DNA of 64,000 nt, taken from positions 310,001 through 374,000 of the forward strand of contig NZ_CP061297.1 in the NCBI RefSeq assembly GCF_018687575.1, written 5' to 3'. This DNA comes from Polynucleobacter asymbioticus. GTDB taxonomy: Bacteria; Pseudomonadota; Gammaproteobacteria; Burkholderiales; Burkholderiaceae. Below are positions 1 through 8,226 of this stretch, piece by piece. The position numbers and the translations under genes are program-made. Below the pieces are notes generated by a model. It made no database searches. It saw nothing but the letters and a program-made list of their open reading frames with translations, and had not been told where the DNA came from. Position 1 is the first letter of the stretch; the number at the start of each line of letters is the position of its first letter.

Positions 1-263
1 CGAGTTGTGAAGTGTCCATACCCCCGGTCATATTTATCAGCAATAAACGCCAGGGTGCGCAATTGTTTGGAGCTCAACAGGCCATAAGGGATGGCGATAC
101 GCAGCATATATGCATGGCGCTGGTGGTACAGACCATTTTGAAGTCGAAGGGGGCGAAACTCTTCTTCGGCTAGGGTGCCGTTTAAGCGACGCTCAACTTG
201 GTTTTGAAATTGGATAACCCGTTGATCTACAAGGGTTTGGTCAATATGGTCATATTTATACAT
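1..263 (-). CDS. cysI: Nitrite/sulfite reductase hemoprotein, N-terminal fragment (cut by window edge)
   Basis: Only the first 87 codons lie in the window; the gene runs off the left edge. The protein begins MYKYDHIDQTLVDQRVIQFQ and contains the stretch RPLRLQNGLYHQRHAYMLRI followed by IPYGLLSSKQL and KYDRGYGHFT. This is the N-terminal ferredoxin-like half-domain of siroheme [4Fe-4S] nitrite/sulfite reductases of Burkholderiales. The family reduces sulfite to sulfide in cysteine synthesis. An AAGG Shine-Dalgarno sequence lies about 4 nt before the ATG. The siroheme and cluster cysteines are outside the window, so sulfite rather than nitrite as substrate is inferred from resemblance. Confidence 0.85.
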   Translation of the reverse strand, partial: MYKYDHIDQTLVDQRVIQFQNQVERRLNGTLAEEEFRPLRLQNGLYHQRHAYMLRIAIPYGLLSSKQLRTLAFIADKYDRGYGHFTT

Positions 264-395
264 AGCCTTATATTGTCTGGGGCTATGACCATAACTACAA
301 ATACTTAAATATTGAATCTATATATCTGTATTGATATATAGGGTTAGACCATGTTGAATAGATGCCTTATTCCTGAGGAGGTCTAACTATCCTGC

Positions 396-767
396 TTAGA
401 GGCTAAATTCTCGGTAATGCCTGTAGAGATTGGCAATCGATGCAAAGCCCAGCACGACAATCAGAACAGCAAAAAGATAGTCGGTTGTCAGGTAGGTAAA
501 CACGCCTACTTGAATGGCAATAGCTGCAGCAATGAAGGCAGCGATTGCACCAAAGACCACTAACTTGAAGTTCGGAATAAATGCACCCAGAGTAATAGCA
601 ACAAACAATAGAACAAGTTCAGAAACCAGTTGATCCGCCATTAAGAAGATCCCGTTGGTGAACTCCGGATTAGTCAACTTACCAACAACTGCGAGCACCA
701 GAATGCTGGCCAATACCGCAAAGTTGAGCTTGGCTTTCTTGAGAATGTTGAGGAGTTGATCATTCAT
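396..767 (-). CDS. Small integral membrane protein, unknown function
   Basis: A 123-residue hydrophobic protein with about four predicted membrane segments (roughly residues 15-33, 45-63, 66-88 and 92-112) and short polar ends. No catalytic motif is visible. It lies on the same strand as the 73-residue membrane protein upstream (38-bp gap) and the cysI fragment downstream, so it may be co-transcribed with the former. I do not recognise the family. The even membrane-protein character and conserved-looking ends make a real gene likely. Confidence 0.65.
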   Translation of the reverse strand: MNDQLLNILKKAKLNFAVLASILVLAVVGKLTNPEFTNGIFLMADQLVSELVLLFVAITLGAFIPNFKLVVFGAIAAFIAAAIAIQVGVFTYLTTDYLFAVLIVVLGFASIANLYRHYREFSL

Positions 768-805
768 GATGGCAGCGACTTCCTAGTGTTTGCTGGTATT
801 GGTAA

Positions 806-1027
806 TTAGGACTGCCCACTGAATACTAGGCTGATGCCAATCCACAAAAGGATGAAGGCAGCCAAAATAGTGAAGCCAATCTTTTTAAGAAAGTATTCGA
901 GAGTATCCATATAGGCTTCATCGTTGCGACCAAAGTATTGATCAAAGCGTTTCCATACCAGGCGACCCACTACTAGTGGAAGTAGCATGGCAACAATGCC
1001 GAAAATAATAGTAAACGTGTTATCCAT
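806..1027 (-). CDS. Small two-helix membrane protein, unknown function
   Basis: A 73-residue protein with two hydrophobic segments (about residues 5-23 and 50-69). They are separated by a charged loop containing KRFDQYFGRNDEAYMDTLEY. No signal peptidase site or known motif is visible. It sits 38 bp before the next downstream gene (another small membrane protein), and a gap of about 38 bp separates it from the amidohydrolase upstream, all on the minus strand. The loop is amphipathic and well-formed, which argues for a real gene. The function cannot be told from sequence. Confidence 0.6.
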   Translation of the reverse strand: MDNTFTIIFGIVAMLLPLVVGRLVWKRFDQYFGRNDEAYMDTLEYFLKKIGFTILAAFILLWIGISLVFSGQS

Positions 1028-1065
1028 GGAGCTTATATTCTTTCTTGCGAATTTCTTATTTGTTT

Positions 1066-1974
1066 CTAATAGTTGCCAGTAAAGGCAGGGAAGTCATATA
1101 GCATACAGGGATTATCGGACAGGATGCCTTTTCTAAGCCCTGGATCCGACACCCAAGAGCCAAACAGATCGCAGAGATCGGCATCATGCGGCATTTGCTT
1201 TTTGACCATCACATGAGGCCAATCACTGCCCCAGATCAATCTCTTGCTATTGGCCTTAATCACTGCATCATTAAATGCTCGCATATCTGCATAGGGAAAG
1301 TCCCCATCACAAATGCGATAAGGTCCAGTCATCTTGACCCAAGCTTTGTTATTTTTCAGAAGCTCCAGCAGACCCTGAAAACCTTTGTCATTAATGCCAT
1401 GTTTTGCGTGTGAGTAGCCAAAGTGACCAAACACTAAGTCGACAGGAAAATCTGCAAATGTTCTAGCAAGATCGGAATATTCATTGACGTGGGCTAGTAA
1501 CTCCAAATGCCAACCAAGGGGTTTGATGCGCCTAGCGATTGCAGTTAATTCATCAATCGGCAAGCCCTTCGATTTATCAGCAACATCGACAACATTGCAA
1601 CGAATGCCTCGCACGCCAGCTTGATGAAGCTTCTCCAGTTCAGCATCAGTAATGTTGCTGTCTATGACTGCAACCCCACGAAATTTGTTGGGGTTCGCAG
1701 AGAGCGCTGCAAGCATGGCTCGGTTATCAGTGCCATATACGCTGGGCTGAACTAAGACGGCACGATCTACGCCCAACATATTCAATAGGGATTTGTATTG
1801 GCTCAGTGTGGCATCAGGTGGAGTGTAGATACGCTCATCAGCATAAGGAAACTCCAAGGCTGGCCCACAGACGTGGGCATGACAATCTACCGCCCCAGAG
1901 GGAAATTGAATCTTTGGTGATCGAATTTCTGGATCTGGGGCTTGGCAGAGTGGAGCTGCTGGAGTTGAGTTCAA
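1066..1974 (-). CDS. Amidohydrolase family 2 protein (PDC-lactonase-like)
   Basis: A 302-residue TIM-barrel metal-dependent hydrolase of the amidohydrolase 2 family, which includes 2-pyrone-4,6-dicarboxylate lactonase and related carboxylases/lactonases. The metal motif DCHAHV (D30, H32, H34) follows a short N-terminal tail. A histidine in FGHFGYSHA and the catalytic aspartate in LIWGSDWPHV near residue 250 complete the site. It lies 15 bp downstream of a Bug-type solute receptor gene on the same strand. That pairing is common in Burkholderiales and suggests turnover of a carboxylic or aromatic acid taken up by the receptor system. The substrate is not known. Confidence 0.85.
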   Translation of the reverse strand: MNSTPAAPLCQAPDPEIRSPKIQFPSGAVDCHAHVCGPALEFPYADERIYTPPDATLSQYKSLLNMLGVDRAVLVQPSVYGTDNRAMLAALSANPNKFRGVAVIDSNITDAELEKLHQAGVRGIRCNVVDVADKSKGLPIDELTAIARRIKPLGWHLELLAHVNEYSDLARTFADFPVDLVFGHFGYSHAKHGINDKGFQGLLELLKNNKAWVKMTGPYRICDGDFPYADMRAFNDAVIKANSKRLIWGSDWPHVMVKKQMPHDADLCDLFGSWVSDPGLRKGILSDNPCMLYDFPAFTGNY

Positions 1975-1989
1975 TTTGATACAGGTAGA

Positions 1990-3000
1990 TTACTGTGGTT
2001 CGATGTTGGCATCTTTAGCAATCTTTTGATACTTCGCCATCTCATCGCGTACAAACTTAGCAAATTCTTGCGGGCTCATTGGCGTTGCTTTGATGCCTTT
2101 GGCCTCATAAGCAGCCTTTACTTCAGGAGTTTGCATTGCTAGATTGATATCTTGATTAATCTTTTTCACAATCGCCGCTGGTGTGCCGGCGGGTGCCCAT
2201 ACGCCAAACCAAAGACCAATTTCAAAGTTGGAGTAACCCAACTCAGCAATGCTGGGGATATCTGGAACGGCGGCATTACGTGCCTTACTAGTAACGCCCA
2301 GCGCTCTTACTTTGCCACCCTTGAGTTGCCCGATAGCAGTATCCAGTGGTGCCATATAGAAAGCAGTACGCCCAGCCATTGTGTCTTGAATAGCTTCTGG
2401 TGATCCTTTGTAGGGAACATGAATGAGCTTAATGCCCATCATTTGATTGAAGTATTCAGCAGCGAGGTGAGTTGAGCTACCAACACCTGCAGATGCAAAA
2501 GTAATCTCACCGGGTTTGGATTTAGCTGCTATTACCAGATCTCTGATGGATTGGTATGGACCCTCAGCCGAGGTAATTAAGACGTAAGGAGTTTGTCCAA
2601 GGATGTCGACATCAACCAGGCTCTTCAGAGGGTCGTACGGTAGTTTTTTATAGATTGCAGGATTAGCCGCGTAGGAGGCTGATTGCACGAGAAGGGTGTA
2701 GCCATCCGGCTCGGAGCCGACTACTGCACCAGTACCGATTAAGCCACCAGCACCAGGACGATTTTCAATAATGACGGATTGTTTCCAGGTTTCAGCCAGG
2801 CTCTTAGCAACGATCCTGCCGGCGATATCTGCACCAGACCCAGCGGTCAGAGGCACTATCATCTTGACTGTCCGATTGGGGTAGCTTTGCGCGTTTGCAG
2901 CCGTGGAAATGAGGTTGAGGCTAAGCCCTAAGCCAATGAATAAGCTCACCATCCAGTTGCGCTTTAGTGAGCGAGGGGATTGCAATATCTTTTGCATCAT
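1990..3000 (-). CDS. Bug family tripartite tricarboxylate transporter substrate-binding protein
   Basis: A 336-residue periplasmic receptor of the Bug (TctC) family, which captures carboxylates for tripartite tricarboxylate transporters or acts alone in sensing. The signal peptide covers about residues 1-38, with a positively charged start, a hydrophobic core and an ANAQS cleavage region. The hallmark mature start YPNRTVKMIVPLTAGSGADI and the VIIENRPGAGGLIG loop are both present. No TctA/TctB membrane genes are nearby, as is usual for orphan Bug proteins of this lineage. It is first in a minus-strand unit with the amidohydrolase. The ligand is unknown. Confidence 0.93.
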   Translation of the reverse strand: MMQKILQSPRSLKRNWMVSLFIGLGLSLNLISTAANAQSYPNRTVKMIVPLTAGSGADIAGRIVAKSLAETWKQSVIIENRPGAGGLIGTGAVVGSEPDGYTLLVQSASYAANPAIYKKLPYDPLKSLVDVDILGQTPYVLITSAEGPYQSIRDLVIAAKSKPGEITFASAGVGSSTHLAAEYFNQMMGIKLIHVPYKGSPEAIQDTMAGRTAFYMAPLDTAIGQLKGGKVRALGVTSKARNAAVPDIPSIAELGYSNFEIGLWFGVWAPAGTPAAIVKKINQDINLAMQTPEVKAAYEAKGIKATPMSPQEFAKFVRDEMAKYQKIAKDANIEPQ

Positions 3001-3114
3001 GTCTCCTTAGTATTTTTATTGTTTCGTTGGATAATCTACCATGCTCCTTTCCAGATCTCCATGATTAAGACAGGAAATTTAAAAATTGTTAGACCAGTCA
3101 GAAAGTACATATAA

Positions 3115-3930
3115 ATGAGCCAAAAACTAGAAAAACAGATCATTAAGGTCAATGGAATCGATATTGCCTATCGTTTTGATGGTCCTAGCGATGGTCATGT
3201 GGTGATGATGGCCAACAGCTTAATGTCTGACTGCAGTATGTGGGATTGGAATGTGCCCGCATTAAGCGATCGTTATCGAGTGCTACGCTTTGATAAGCGT
3301 GGGCATGGCAACTCAGAAACAACTCCCGCCCCCTACAGCATCCCCCAATTGGCTGATGACGCAGTTGCCTTATTAGATGCATTGAAAATTGATAAGGTGC
3401 ATTTCATTGGACTCTCGATGGGCGGCATGATTGGTCAGCAATTGGGTGCTCGCTATCCGGAACGCGTTTACTCCCTTTCCCTTTGTGACACCGCCAGTGA
3501 AATGCCGCCACGCAGTTTGTGGGAAGAGCGTTTTGATATTGCCCGAAAAGAAGGAATTGCTGGTTTGGTAGATGGCACCATTAAGCGCTGGTTTACTGCC
3601 CCATTTATTGAGCGTGCCCCTCAAGATATTGCCAAAGTGAGAGAGATGATTTTAGGTACCGGAGTTGAGGGCTATCTAGGTTGCGCAAGTGCAGTAAGAG
3701 ATATGGCGCAAACAACGATGTTGCTCAAAATCAAAGTGCCAACACTCATCTTGACTGGTCGCCAGGATCCCGCCTGCACGGTGGATCAGGCGATCGTGCT
3801 GAACCGTATGATTGATGGATCCAAGTTCGTCATCTTGGAAGATGCTGCGCATTTGTCCAATATCGAGCAGCCAGAAGCATTTAATCGCACTGTCCGTGAC
3901 TTTATTGATTCAGTCGACAACACTTTGTAG
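3115..3930 (+). CDS. Alpha/beta hydrolase, 3-oxoadipate enol-lactonase-like (PcaD)
   Basis: A 271-residue alpha/beta-hydrolase. The nucleophile elbow GLSMGG places the catalytic serine at S101. An oxyanion region precedes FDKRGHGNS, the acid is in the TGRQDP segment, and the base is the histidine in EDAAHLSNIEQP. Overall spacing and the GLSMGGMIGQ signature match 3-oxoadipate enol-lactonases, which open the lactone ring in the beta-ketoadipate pathway. However, no other pca genes are adjacent, so the substrate assignment is tentative. It is divergent from the Bug receptor gene across about 114 bp that must hold both promoters. Confidence 0.82.
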   Translation: MSQKLEKQIIKVNGIDIAYRFDGPSDGHVVMMANSLMSDCSMWDWNVPALSDRYRVLRFDKRGHGNSETTPAPYSIPQLADDAVALLDALKIDKVHFIGLSMGGMIGQQLGARYPERVYSLSLCDTASEMPPRSLWEERFDIARKEGIAGLVDGTIKRWFTAPFIERAPQDIAKVREMILGTGVEGYLGCASAVRDMAQTTMLLKIKVPTLILTGRQDPACTVDQAIVLNRMIDGSKFVILEDAAHLSNIEQPEAFNRTVRDFIDSVDNTL

Positions 3931-3955
3931 GAATGTATTTAAACATTAAAGCGCT

Positions 3956-4135
3956 ATGGCAATGAAAAAAACAGACCTCTACAAAAACCTTGCTCTGACT
4001 ACGGCTCAGCGCATGAAAAATGCTGCAAAGACACCAAAGCCTGGTACGGCAGAAGGCATTGCAAAAACGAAGAAAGAGCTTGCAAGTAGCAATCCTATGC
4101 TGGCCTCTTTAATGGGCAAGACTAAATCCAAATAG
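3956..4135 (+). CDS. Small basic protein of 59 residues, unknown function
   Basis: A short ORF beginning MAMKKTDLYKNLALTTAQRM and ending LASLMGKTKSK. It is lysine- and alanine-rich, without hydrophobic segments. It starts 25 bp after the PcaD-like gene and ends 13 bp before the acyltransferase, on the same strand, filling the gap neatly. Codon use resembles the neighbours. No close Shine-Dalgarno sequence is visible (the best match is weak). The protein family is not recognised; its basic, probably helical composition would suit nucleic-acid or ribosome contact, but that is only a guess. Confidence 0.6.
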   Translation: MAMKKTDLYKNLALTTAQRMKNAAKTPKPGTAEGIAKTKKELASSNPMLASLMGKTKSK

Positions 4136-4148
4136 TACTTAACAATTC

Positions 4149-5222
4149 TTGAAGCAAGCCTCTCCACTATTTCTCATAGACCTGCTGAAGGTCTTTGCTG
4201 CTCTAGTCATCATCCTGCATCATCTTTCTAGCTATGGCCAGATCGCAGCAGATGCGCGAGCATTCTTGCCAAGTGTGATGAATTTCTTGTATGAGTATGG
4301 TCGCTTTGCCGTACAAATTTTCTTAGTGATGGCGGGTTATCTCGCAACCCAGTCTCTCACACGATTTGCGAATGCGAAATTCAGCAGCCAGAATTTGCTG
4401 CGAGTCATCATTAATCGCTATTTGCGTTTGTTTGCACCTTATATTGCTGCTTTGGTCTTCACCATTCTTTGCGCCTTGATTGCACGCTTCTGGGTGAATG
4501 ATGAGTTCGTTGGCGATCAAGAAAAGATGGGTCAGTTCCTGGCACACTTATTTTTCTTGCAAGGTATCTTGGGCTTAGATTCGATCTCTGCTGGCGTTTG
4601 GTATGTAGCGATTGATTGGCAGTTGTATTCAGTGCTAGCAGTATTGCTAATCACTTTTTCTTCTTATCAGGCTTTGATTTGGTTCATCAGCATTGTTGCG
4701 ACTGCTTCTTTGCTGTACTTTAATCGCTCTAATCAGTATGAGGCCTACTTTATTTACTTTATTGGCTCATACAGCCTTGGTGTCTTGGCTTATCTGGCTA
4801 AAAACTTTGCGGATAAAAAAATTCAGGGCTTAGCTAAGCTTGCGCTCATTGCAATTGGGGTAATGATTCTGCTTTCGACTCTTCAACAAGTTTGGTTACG
4901 AAATTTCTTGGCTTGGTTTGTGGCGATTGCCTTGTTGGTGTGGGGCAATGTTGCTTATCCTAGTTCATCTGTGACACATAGATTAAAAGCATCGCTACTG
5001 CGAGCGATTGCTTGGGCAAGCCCACGCTCATACTGCGCCTTCTTAATTCACTTTGCGTTTATCTTGTTAGCCAATACGATCTACATCGCTTCTGGAATGC
5101 ACGCCCACGAGAGTGGCCTGATTGCAGTTGGCTTAATGTTGGGGGTTGTGGTGAGTAGCCTCATTGCCGCTAGCTACATGTATCGCTGGATTGAAATTCC
5201 ATCAGCAAAGCTGAAGATCTAA
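4149..5222 (+). CDS. Acyltransferase 3 family membrane protein
   Basis: A 357-residue polytopic membrane protein with about ten helices. The N-terminal segment LIDLLKVFAALVIILHHLSS carries the conserved histidine of the acyltransferase 3 (OafA/YrhL-like) family. These enzymes transfer acetyl or other acyl groups to sugars of O-antigen, peptidoglycan or exopolysaccharide across the inner membrane. The start is a TTG, because no ATG lies before the conserved first helix, and the Shine-Dalgarno sequence is weak. No soluble SGNH domain is fused at the C-terminus. No polysaccharide genes are adjacent, so the acceptor is unknown. Confidence 0.85.
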   Translation: MKQASPLFLIDLLKVFAALVIILHHLSSYGQIAADARAFLPSVMNFLYEYGRFAVQIFLVMAGYLATQSLTRFANAKFSSQNLLRVIINRYLRLFAPYIAALVFTILCALIARFWVNDEFVGDQEKMGQFLAHLFFLQGILGLDSISAGVWYVAIDWQLYSVLAVLLITFSSYQALIWFISIVATASLLYFNRSNQYEAYFIYFIGSYSLGVLAYLAKNFADKKIQGLAKLALIAIGVMILLSTLQQVWLRNFLAWFVAIALLVWGNVAYPSSSVTHRLKASLLRAIAWASPRSYCAFLIHFAFILLANTIYIASGMHAHESGLIAVGLMLGVVVSSLIAASYMYRWIEIPSAKLKI

Positions 5223-5231
5223 AACAACAAC

Positions 5232-5759
5232 TTAGATCCCCATATCCTTTAAGACGCGGAAGATTTCTCGATAAGCCTTAGGAGGTTTATTGGTTTCTTT
5301 TTCCTTACGCGCATTGCGAATGAGGGTGCGCATATTCTGAATATCCATATCGGGATATTGCTCAATCATCTTCGTAAAGGTTTCGTCATTCGCAATTAAG
5401 CGATCACGGTAGGACTCTAAATGGTGGAGCTTGGCAGTCTCTGCCTTGCTAACACCCTGAATGGCATCTAAACGCTTCTGAATCGCATCCAGCTCCTCTT
5501 CATCCAAAAAGCGCATGAGTTTGCCAAGGTACTGCTTATGACGACGAATTGCCTCAAAGCTTTTAATCTTGTTTGTTTCTGCAATGGCAGCCTTAATGGC
5601 TTCATCGAGAGGGATAGTCTTTAAAGCATCGCTACTGAGTGCCGCTAGAACCTCGGCCAGCTTCTGGCGTTCAGTCATCTGGCGCTTTAGCTCAGATTTG
5701 CTGGGACCCTCATCCAGATCTTCTTTCTTGGGGGTGCGGTTCTTTTCATTGACATGCAT
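5232..5759 (-). CDS. darP: Ribosome biogenesis factor DarP (YjgA, DUF615)
   Basis: A 175-residue highly charged helical protein matching the DUF615/YjgA family, renamed DarP. In E. coli it binds late 50S assembly intermediates and helps fold the peptidyl transferase centre. Characteristic segments are SKSELKRQM near residues 20-28, an RRHKQYLGKLMR motif in the middle and a basic C-terminal helix with TLIRNARKEKE. It converges with the acyltransferase gene with only 9 bp between stops. The often-linked pmbA (tldE) gene is not visible upstream, where the sequence becomes accessory. Confidence 0.92.
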   Translation of the reverse strand: MHVNEKNRTPKKEDLDEGPSKSELKRQMTERQKLAEVLAALSSDALKTIPLDEAIKAAIAETNKIKSFEAIRRHKQYLGKLMRFLDEEELDAIQKRLDAIQGVSKAETAKLHHLESYRDRLIANDETFTKMIEQYPDMDIQNMRTLIRNARKEKETNKPPKAYREIFRVLKDMGI

Positions 5760-6020
5760 GATGTTATTTTAGACGCTATTGGGTATTTAGCAGCGGGTGT
5801 ACAAGCATTGATGTACTTGGTTTCACCTGATTCGACAATATGCGTCGCCATAACTTGCTTTGGCTCGCTAGACATCCCTACTAAGCCAAAGTGTTCCCTC
5901 GGAACTTCTAGCCACCCATCCAATAAATTGGTTTTATCGCGGCGCTGTGAAGCAGTGGCCTAGGTAATTGTTACCTTTGCCACTTATATTCATTATTGAC
6001 CGGGTGGGAATTTATTAAGG
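5760..6020. other. Stretch with no convincing gene upstream of darP
   Basis: Two antiparallel frames are open over about 160 bp here. Neither gives a recognisable protein, a clear ribosome binding site or a plausible domain, so I leave both out. One of them would place a methionine start inside the first codons of darP. The area may be degraded remains of an accessory gene, since it borders the broken ORF that follows. The darP promoter must lie in its left part. Confidence 0.4.
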
Positions 6021-6413
6021 TTAAATATTCTTTTTCTGCAACTTTGGCAACCTCTTAGGGTGAGTAAATCGCCACCTCCAATGTGGGTTTTGCTGTGAAT
6101 AATGCTCAATTGCATCTAGAGCAAAATCCCTAAGTTTTTTGAGATTCCATAATTTAATTACTAAATTACTCGGAATAAGCTCAATCTGAGCGCCCTTATG
6201 AAATTCCCAGTCCTACAAGCCTGTACTTCCAGTTGGCATAAATAAAAGAGTTTCGGGATTGGACATTTGAAGCAGTGTTCCAATGCGCGTTAAAAAAGTA
6301 TCAGGCCCAATTGAGCCGATATAGAGTGACTCTCTACATAAGCCCATATATGCACTTGCCGCCATCTGATGGAGATGTTTCATAGCTAATCCTAACTTGT
6401 AATGAATCTGCAT
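6021..6413 (-). pseudogene. Interrupted ORF: two same-frame halves separated by one amber codon
   Basis: Read on the minus strand, an ATG at 6413 opens 66 codons ending LLFMPTGSTGL, then a TAG at 6213-6215. The same frame then continues for another 63 sense codons, starting DWEFHKGAQIELIPSNLVIK and ending at a TAA at 6021-6023. Both halves have protein-like composition, and the second is rich in W, H, K and R. The stop could come from a single change, for example from CAG. I do not recognise the family. It is either a recent pseudogene, an amber-containing gene or chance; recent inactivation seems most likely. Confidence 0.45.
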
Positions 6414-6571
6414 CTTTTGCTTTTATGGACAAAGTGCCAGGCTAGTTCTTTGCCTCATGTAGCTAGTTTGTTCTTACCGATGTCCGTCGAGTGCATGCGA
6501 GCCGCCCCTTGGGGTGCCCTTGACGGAATGAGGGCTGACCTTGAAATAGACACTCCAAAAGCTAGCCCTCA

Positions 6572-6700
6572 ATGTCGATCCAATCGATATATGTCGTTTA
6601 TATGTCGATAAAACCCTAATTTTTAGACATGTTTTCACATTATGTCGAACAAATCGACATGTTTTGGTAAAATGTCGATAAATCAGGAAAAAATCGACAT
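6572..6700 (+). promoter_or_regulatory. Array of ATGTCGAT half-sites in front of fic
   Basis: The 8-mer ATGTCGAT or its complement ATCGACAT occurs exactly at 6572-6579, 6602-6609, 6653-6660, 6672-6679 and 6693-6700. Near copies lie at 6583-6590, 6591-6598 and 6642-6649. Two pairs form inverted repeats: 6642-6660 (arms ATGTCGA/TCGACAT, 5-bp spacer) and 6672-6700 (8-bp arms, 13-bp spacer). The last arm abuts the fic ATG and the spacer contains the AGGA ribosome binding site. This is the layout of an operator array for autoregulation, probably by the winged-helix part of the Fic protein itself (inference). Confidence 0.7.
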
Positions 6701-7780
6701 ATGAACTTTGACCCTAAAAAACCGTATAACGAACTTCCTTTGCTGCCCCCTAAGGCAGATATTGAGTCCAAGGCAATTCTCAAGGCCTGTATCGAGGCCC
6801 GCTCTGTGCTTGGAGAATTAAAAATTGCTGGAGACTTAATTCCTAACCAGGGAGTGCTAATTAATACGATCCCTTTGTTAGAGGCGCAGGCCAGCTCGGA
6901 AATTGAAAATATTGTCACCACAACAGATCGCTTGTTTCAATATGCAAACGATGTGAGTGGTGGAGCCGATTTAGCAACCAAAGAGGCATTGCGTTATCGC
7001 ACCGCTCTATATAGCGGTTACAAATATTTATCTGAGCGCCCCTTGACTACGGCTACAGCAGTAGAAGTTTGCAGAACCATTAAAGGCATTGATCTCGACA
7101 TTCGTAAAACTCCAGGAACCACATTGATAAACGATGTTACTGGGGACATTATTTACACGCCACCAGAGGGCGAGTCTTTACTAAGGGAAAAATTGAGTGA
7201 TTGGGAAAAGTTTATTCACGAAGCCGAAGAATTTGATCCATTAATTCGTATGGCGGTGATGCACTACCAGTTTGAGGCAATTCATCCATTTAATGATGGT
7301 AATGGCAGAACTGGTCGCGTCTTGAATTTGCTATACCTAGTAGAAAAAGAATTACTTAGCATCCCTGTTCTCTACTTGTCTCGCTACATTATTGAGAACA
7401 AGGTCGAATACTATCGCCTACTCAATGGGGTAACCGCTAACGGGCAATGGGAAGAATGGATCCTATATATGCTCAAAGCCGTTACTGAAACTGCCATATC
7501 AACCACCGCCAAGATCAAGGGCATCCGCTCACTGTTAAACGCAACGGCTAATAAAATTCGTGAGCAGGCGCCTCAGATCTATACACGCGAACTAGCGGAC
7601 CTGATCTTCATTCAGCCATATTGCCGTATTAGTGACGTGGTGGATGCTAACTTAGCAAAGCGTCAGACAGCTTCTGTCTATCTGAAGCGCCTATGCGATA
7701 TCGGTGTTTTGCATGATGTCAAAGTGGGTCGAGAAAGATTATTTCTTAACCCAGCTTTCTTGGATTTACTAAAGCGTTAA
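6701..7780 (+). CDS. Fic family protein AMPylase, class II, SoFic-like
   Basis: A 359-residue Fic protein. The N-terminal Fic_N domain contains the inhibitory helix motif S65-S-E-I-E69-N70, matching [S/T]xxxE[G/N], which marks class II (self-inhibited) enzymes. The complete active-site motif HPFNDGNGRTGR spans 195-206, including the catalytic H195. The last 70 residues look like a winged helix (TRELADLIF, then SVYLKRLCDIGVL and a wing). Family members transfer AMP from ATP to hydroxyl side chains of proteins, including themselves. No separate antitoxin gene is adjacent, in line with internal inhibition. The operator-like repeats in front suggest autoregulation. Confidence 0.93.
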   Translation: MNFDPKKPYNELPLLPPKADIESKAILKACIEARSVLGELKIAGDLIPNQGVLINTIPLLEAQASSEIENIVTTTDRLFQYANDVSGGADLATKEALRYRTALYSGYKYLSERPLTTATAVEVCRTIKGIDLDIRKTPGTTLINDVTGDIIYTPPEGESLLREKLSDWEKFIHEAEEFDPLIRMAVMHYQFEAIHPFNDGNGRTGRVLNLLYLVEKELLSIPVLYLSRYIIENKVEYYRLLNGVTANGQWEEWILYMLKAVTETAISTTAKIKGIRSLLNATANKIREQAPQIYTRELADLIFIQPYCRISDVVDANLAKRQTASVYLKRLCDIGVLHDVKVGRERLFLNPAFLDLLKR

Positions 7781-7929
7781 ATTCGCATATTGCCTAGATG
7801 CTGGGCAATATGATCCATTGGCTGCTCAGAGCTGGATAGTAATGGCATTGAACTCATTAAGCTGAGATCCTGGATGGTTTCTACTCTCTCGAAAGCTGGG
7901 CCTGAGTTTGCGCCAGTGACTATAAGGCC
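7781..7929 (-). other. Inverted repeat and in-frame continuation behind the HTH gene
   Basis: An inverted repeat CATATTGCC at 7786-7794 and GGCAATATG at 7804-7812 follows the fic stop. It could end the fic transcript, although no T-run follows. On the minus strand the frame of the HTH gene stays open for 50 codons past its TAG (7930-7932), ending at a TAA that overlaps the fic stop. The continuation reads VTGANSGPAFERVE and later MPLLSSSEQPMDHIAQHLG. It may be a remnant C-terminus or chance. Confidence 0.35.
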
Positions 7930-8136
7930 CTATCCAAGCTTCTGTTTGAGTTTGCGTAGATCAATCGTTCCAAATAGCTGACTTCTGCCTATAACCTCTT
8001 TAGGTTTTATTTTCCCTGATTGAACATATCGTCGAAAAGTTGGGATCGAGATCTCTAAAAATTCTGCAGCCTCTTTCGCTGAAAATGTAGTATTTCTGAG
8101 ATGTCCAAATACTTGCTCATGATTTAAGGCTCGCAT
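7930..8136 (-). CDS. Excisionase-like helix-turn-helix DNA-binding protein
   Basis: A 68-residue protein whose centre TFSAKEAAEFLEISIPTFRR followed by YVQSGKIKP fits the MerR-like/excisionase HTH_17 fold: a helix-turn-helix, then a short wing ending in a basic C-terminus (LRKLKQKLG). Such small proteins act as excisionases, antitoxin-type repressors or local regulators. It converges with fic across 149 bp. It could regulate fic or itself, but no toxin partner is adjacent on its strand. It may have been longer (see the in-frame continuation downstream). Confidence 0.7.
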   Translation of the reverse strand: MRALNHEQVFGHLRNTTFSAKEAAEFLEISIPTFRRYVQSGKIKPKEVIGRSQLFGTIDLRKLKQKLG

Positions 8137-8226
8137 TTGTTTTTTGCTCCATCCAGGGTTAAGTCAAGGCTAAATTTTAGTAAATAATAGATACTACGAA
8201 CTACATGGTTATTTCTCACTAAGCAC

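Noticed and set aside
5754-5963. Plus-strand ORF of 69 codons upstream of darP, with an antiparallel ORF
   Set aside because: Both frames look equally plausible by chance, with no domain and no convincing ribosome binding site.
6402-6611. Plus-strand ORF opposite the broken gene
   Set aside because: It ends inside the ATGTCGAT repeat array, and no recognisable protein is encoded.
5760-8226. A mobile element carrying fic
   Set aside because: No integrase, transposase, terminal repeats or target duplication could be found; it is only described as an accessory patch.
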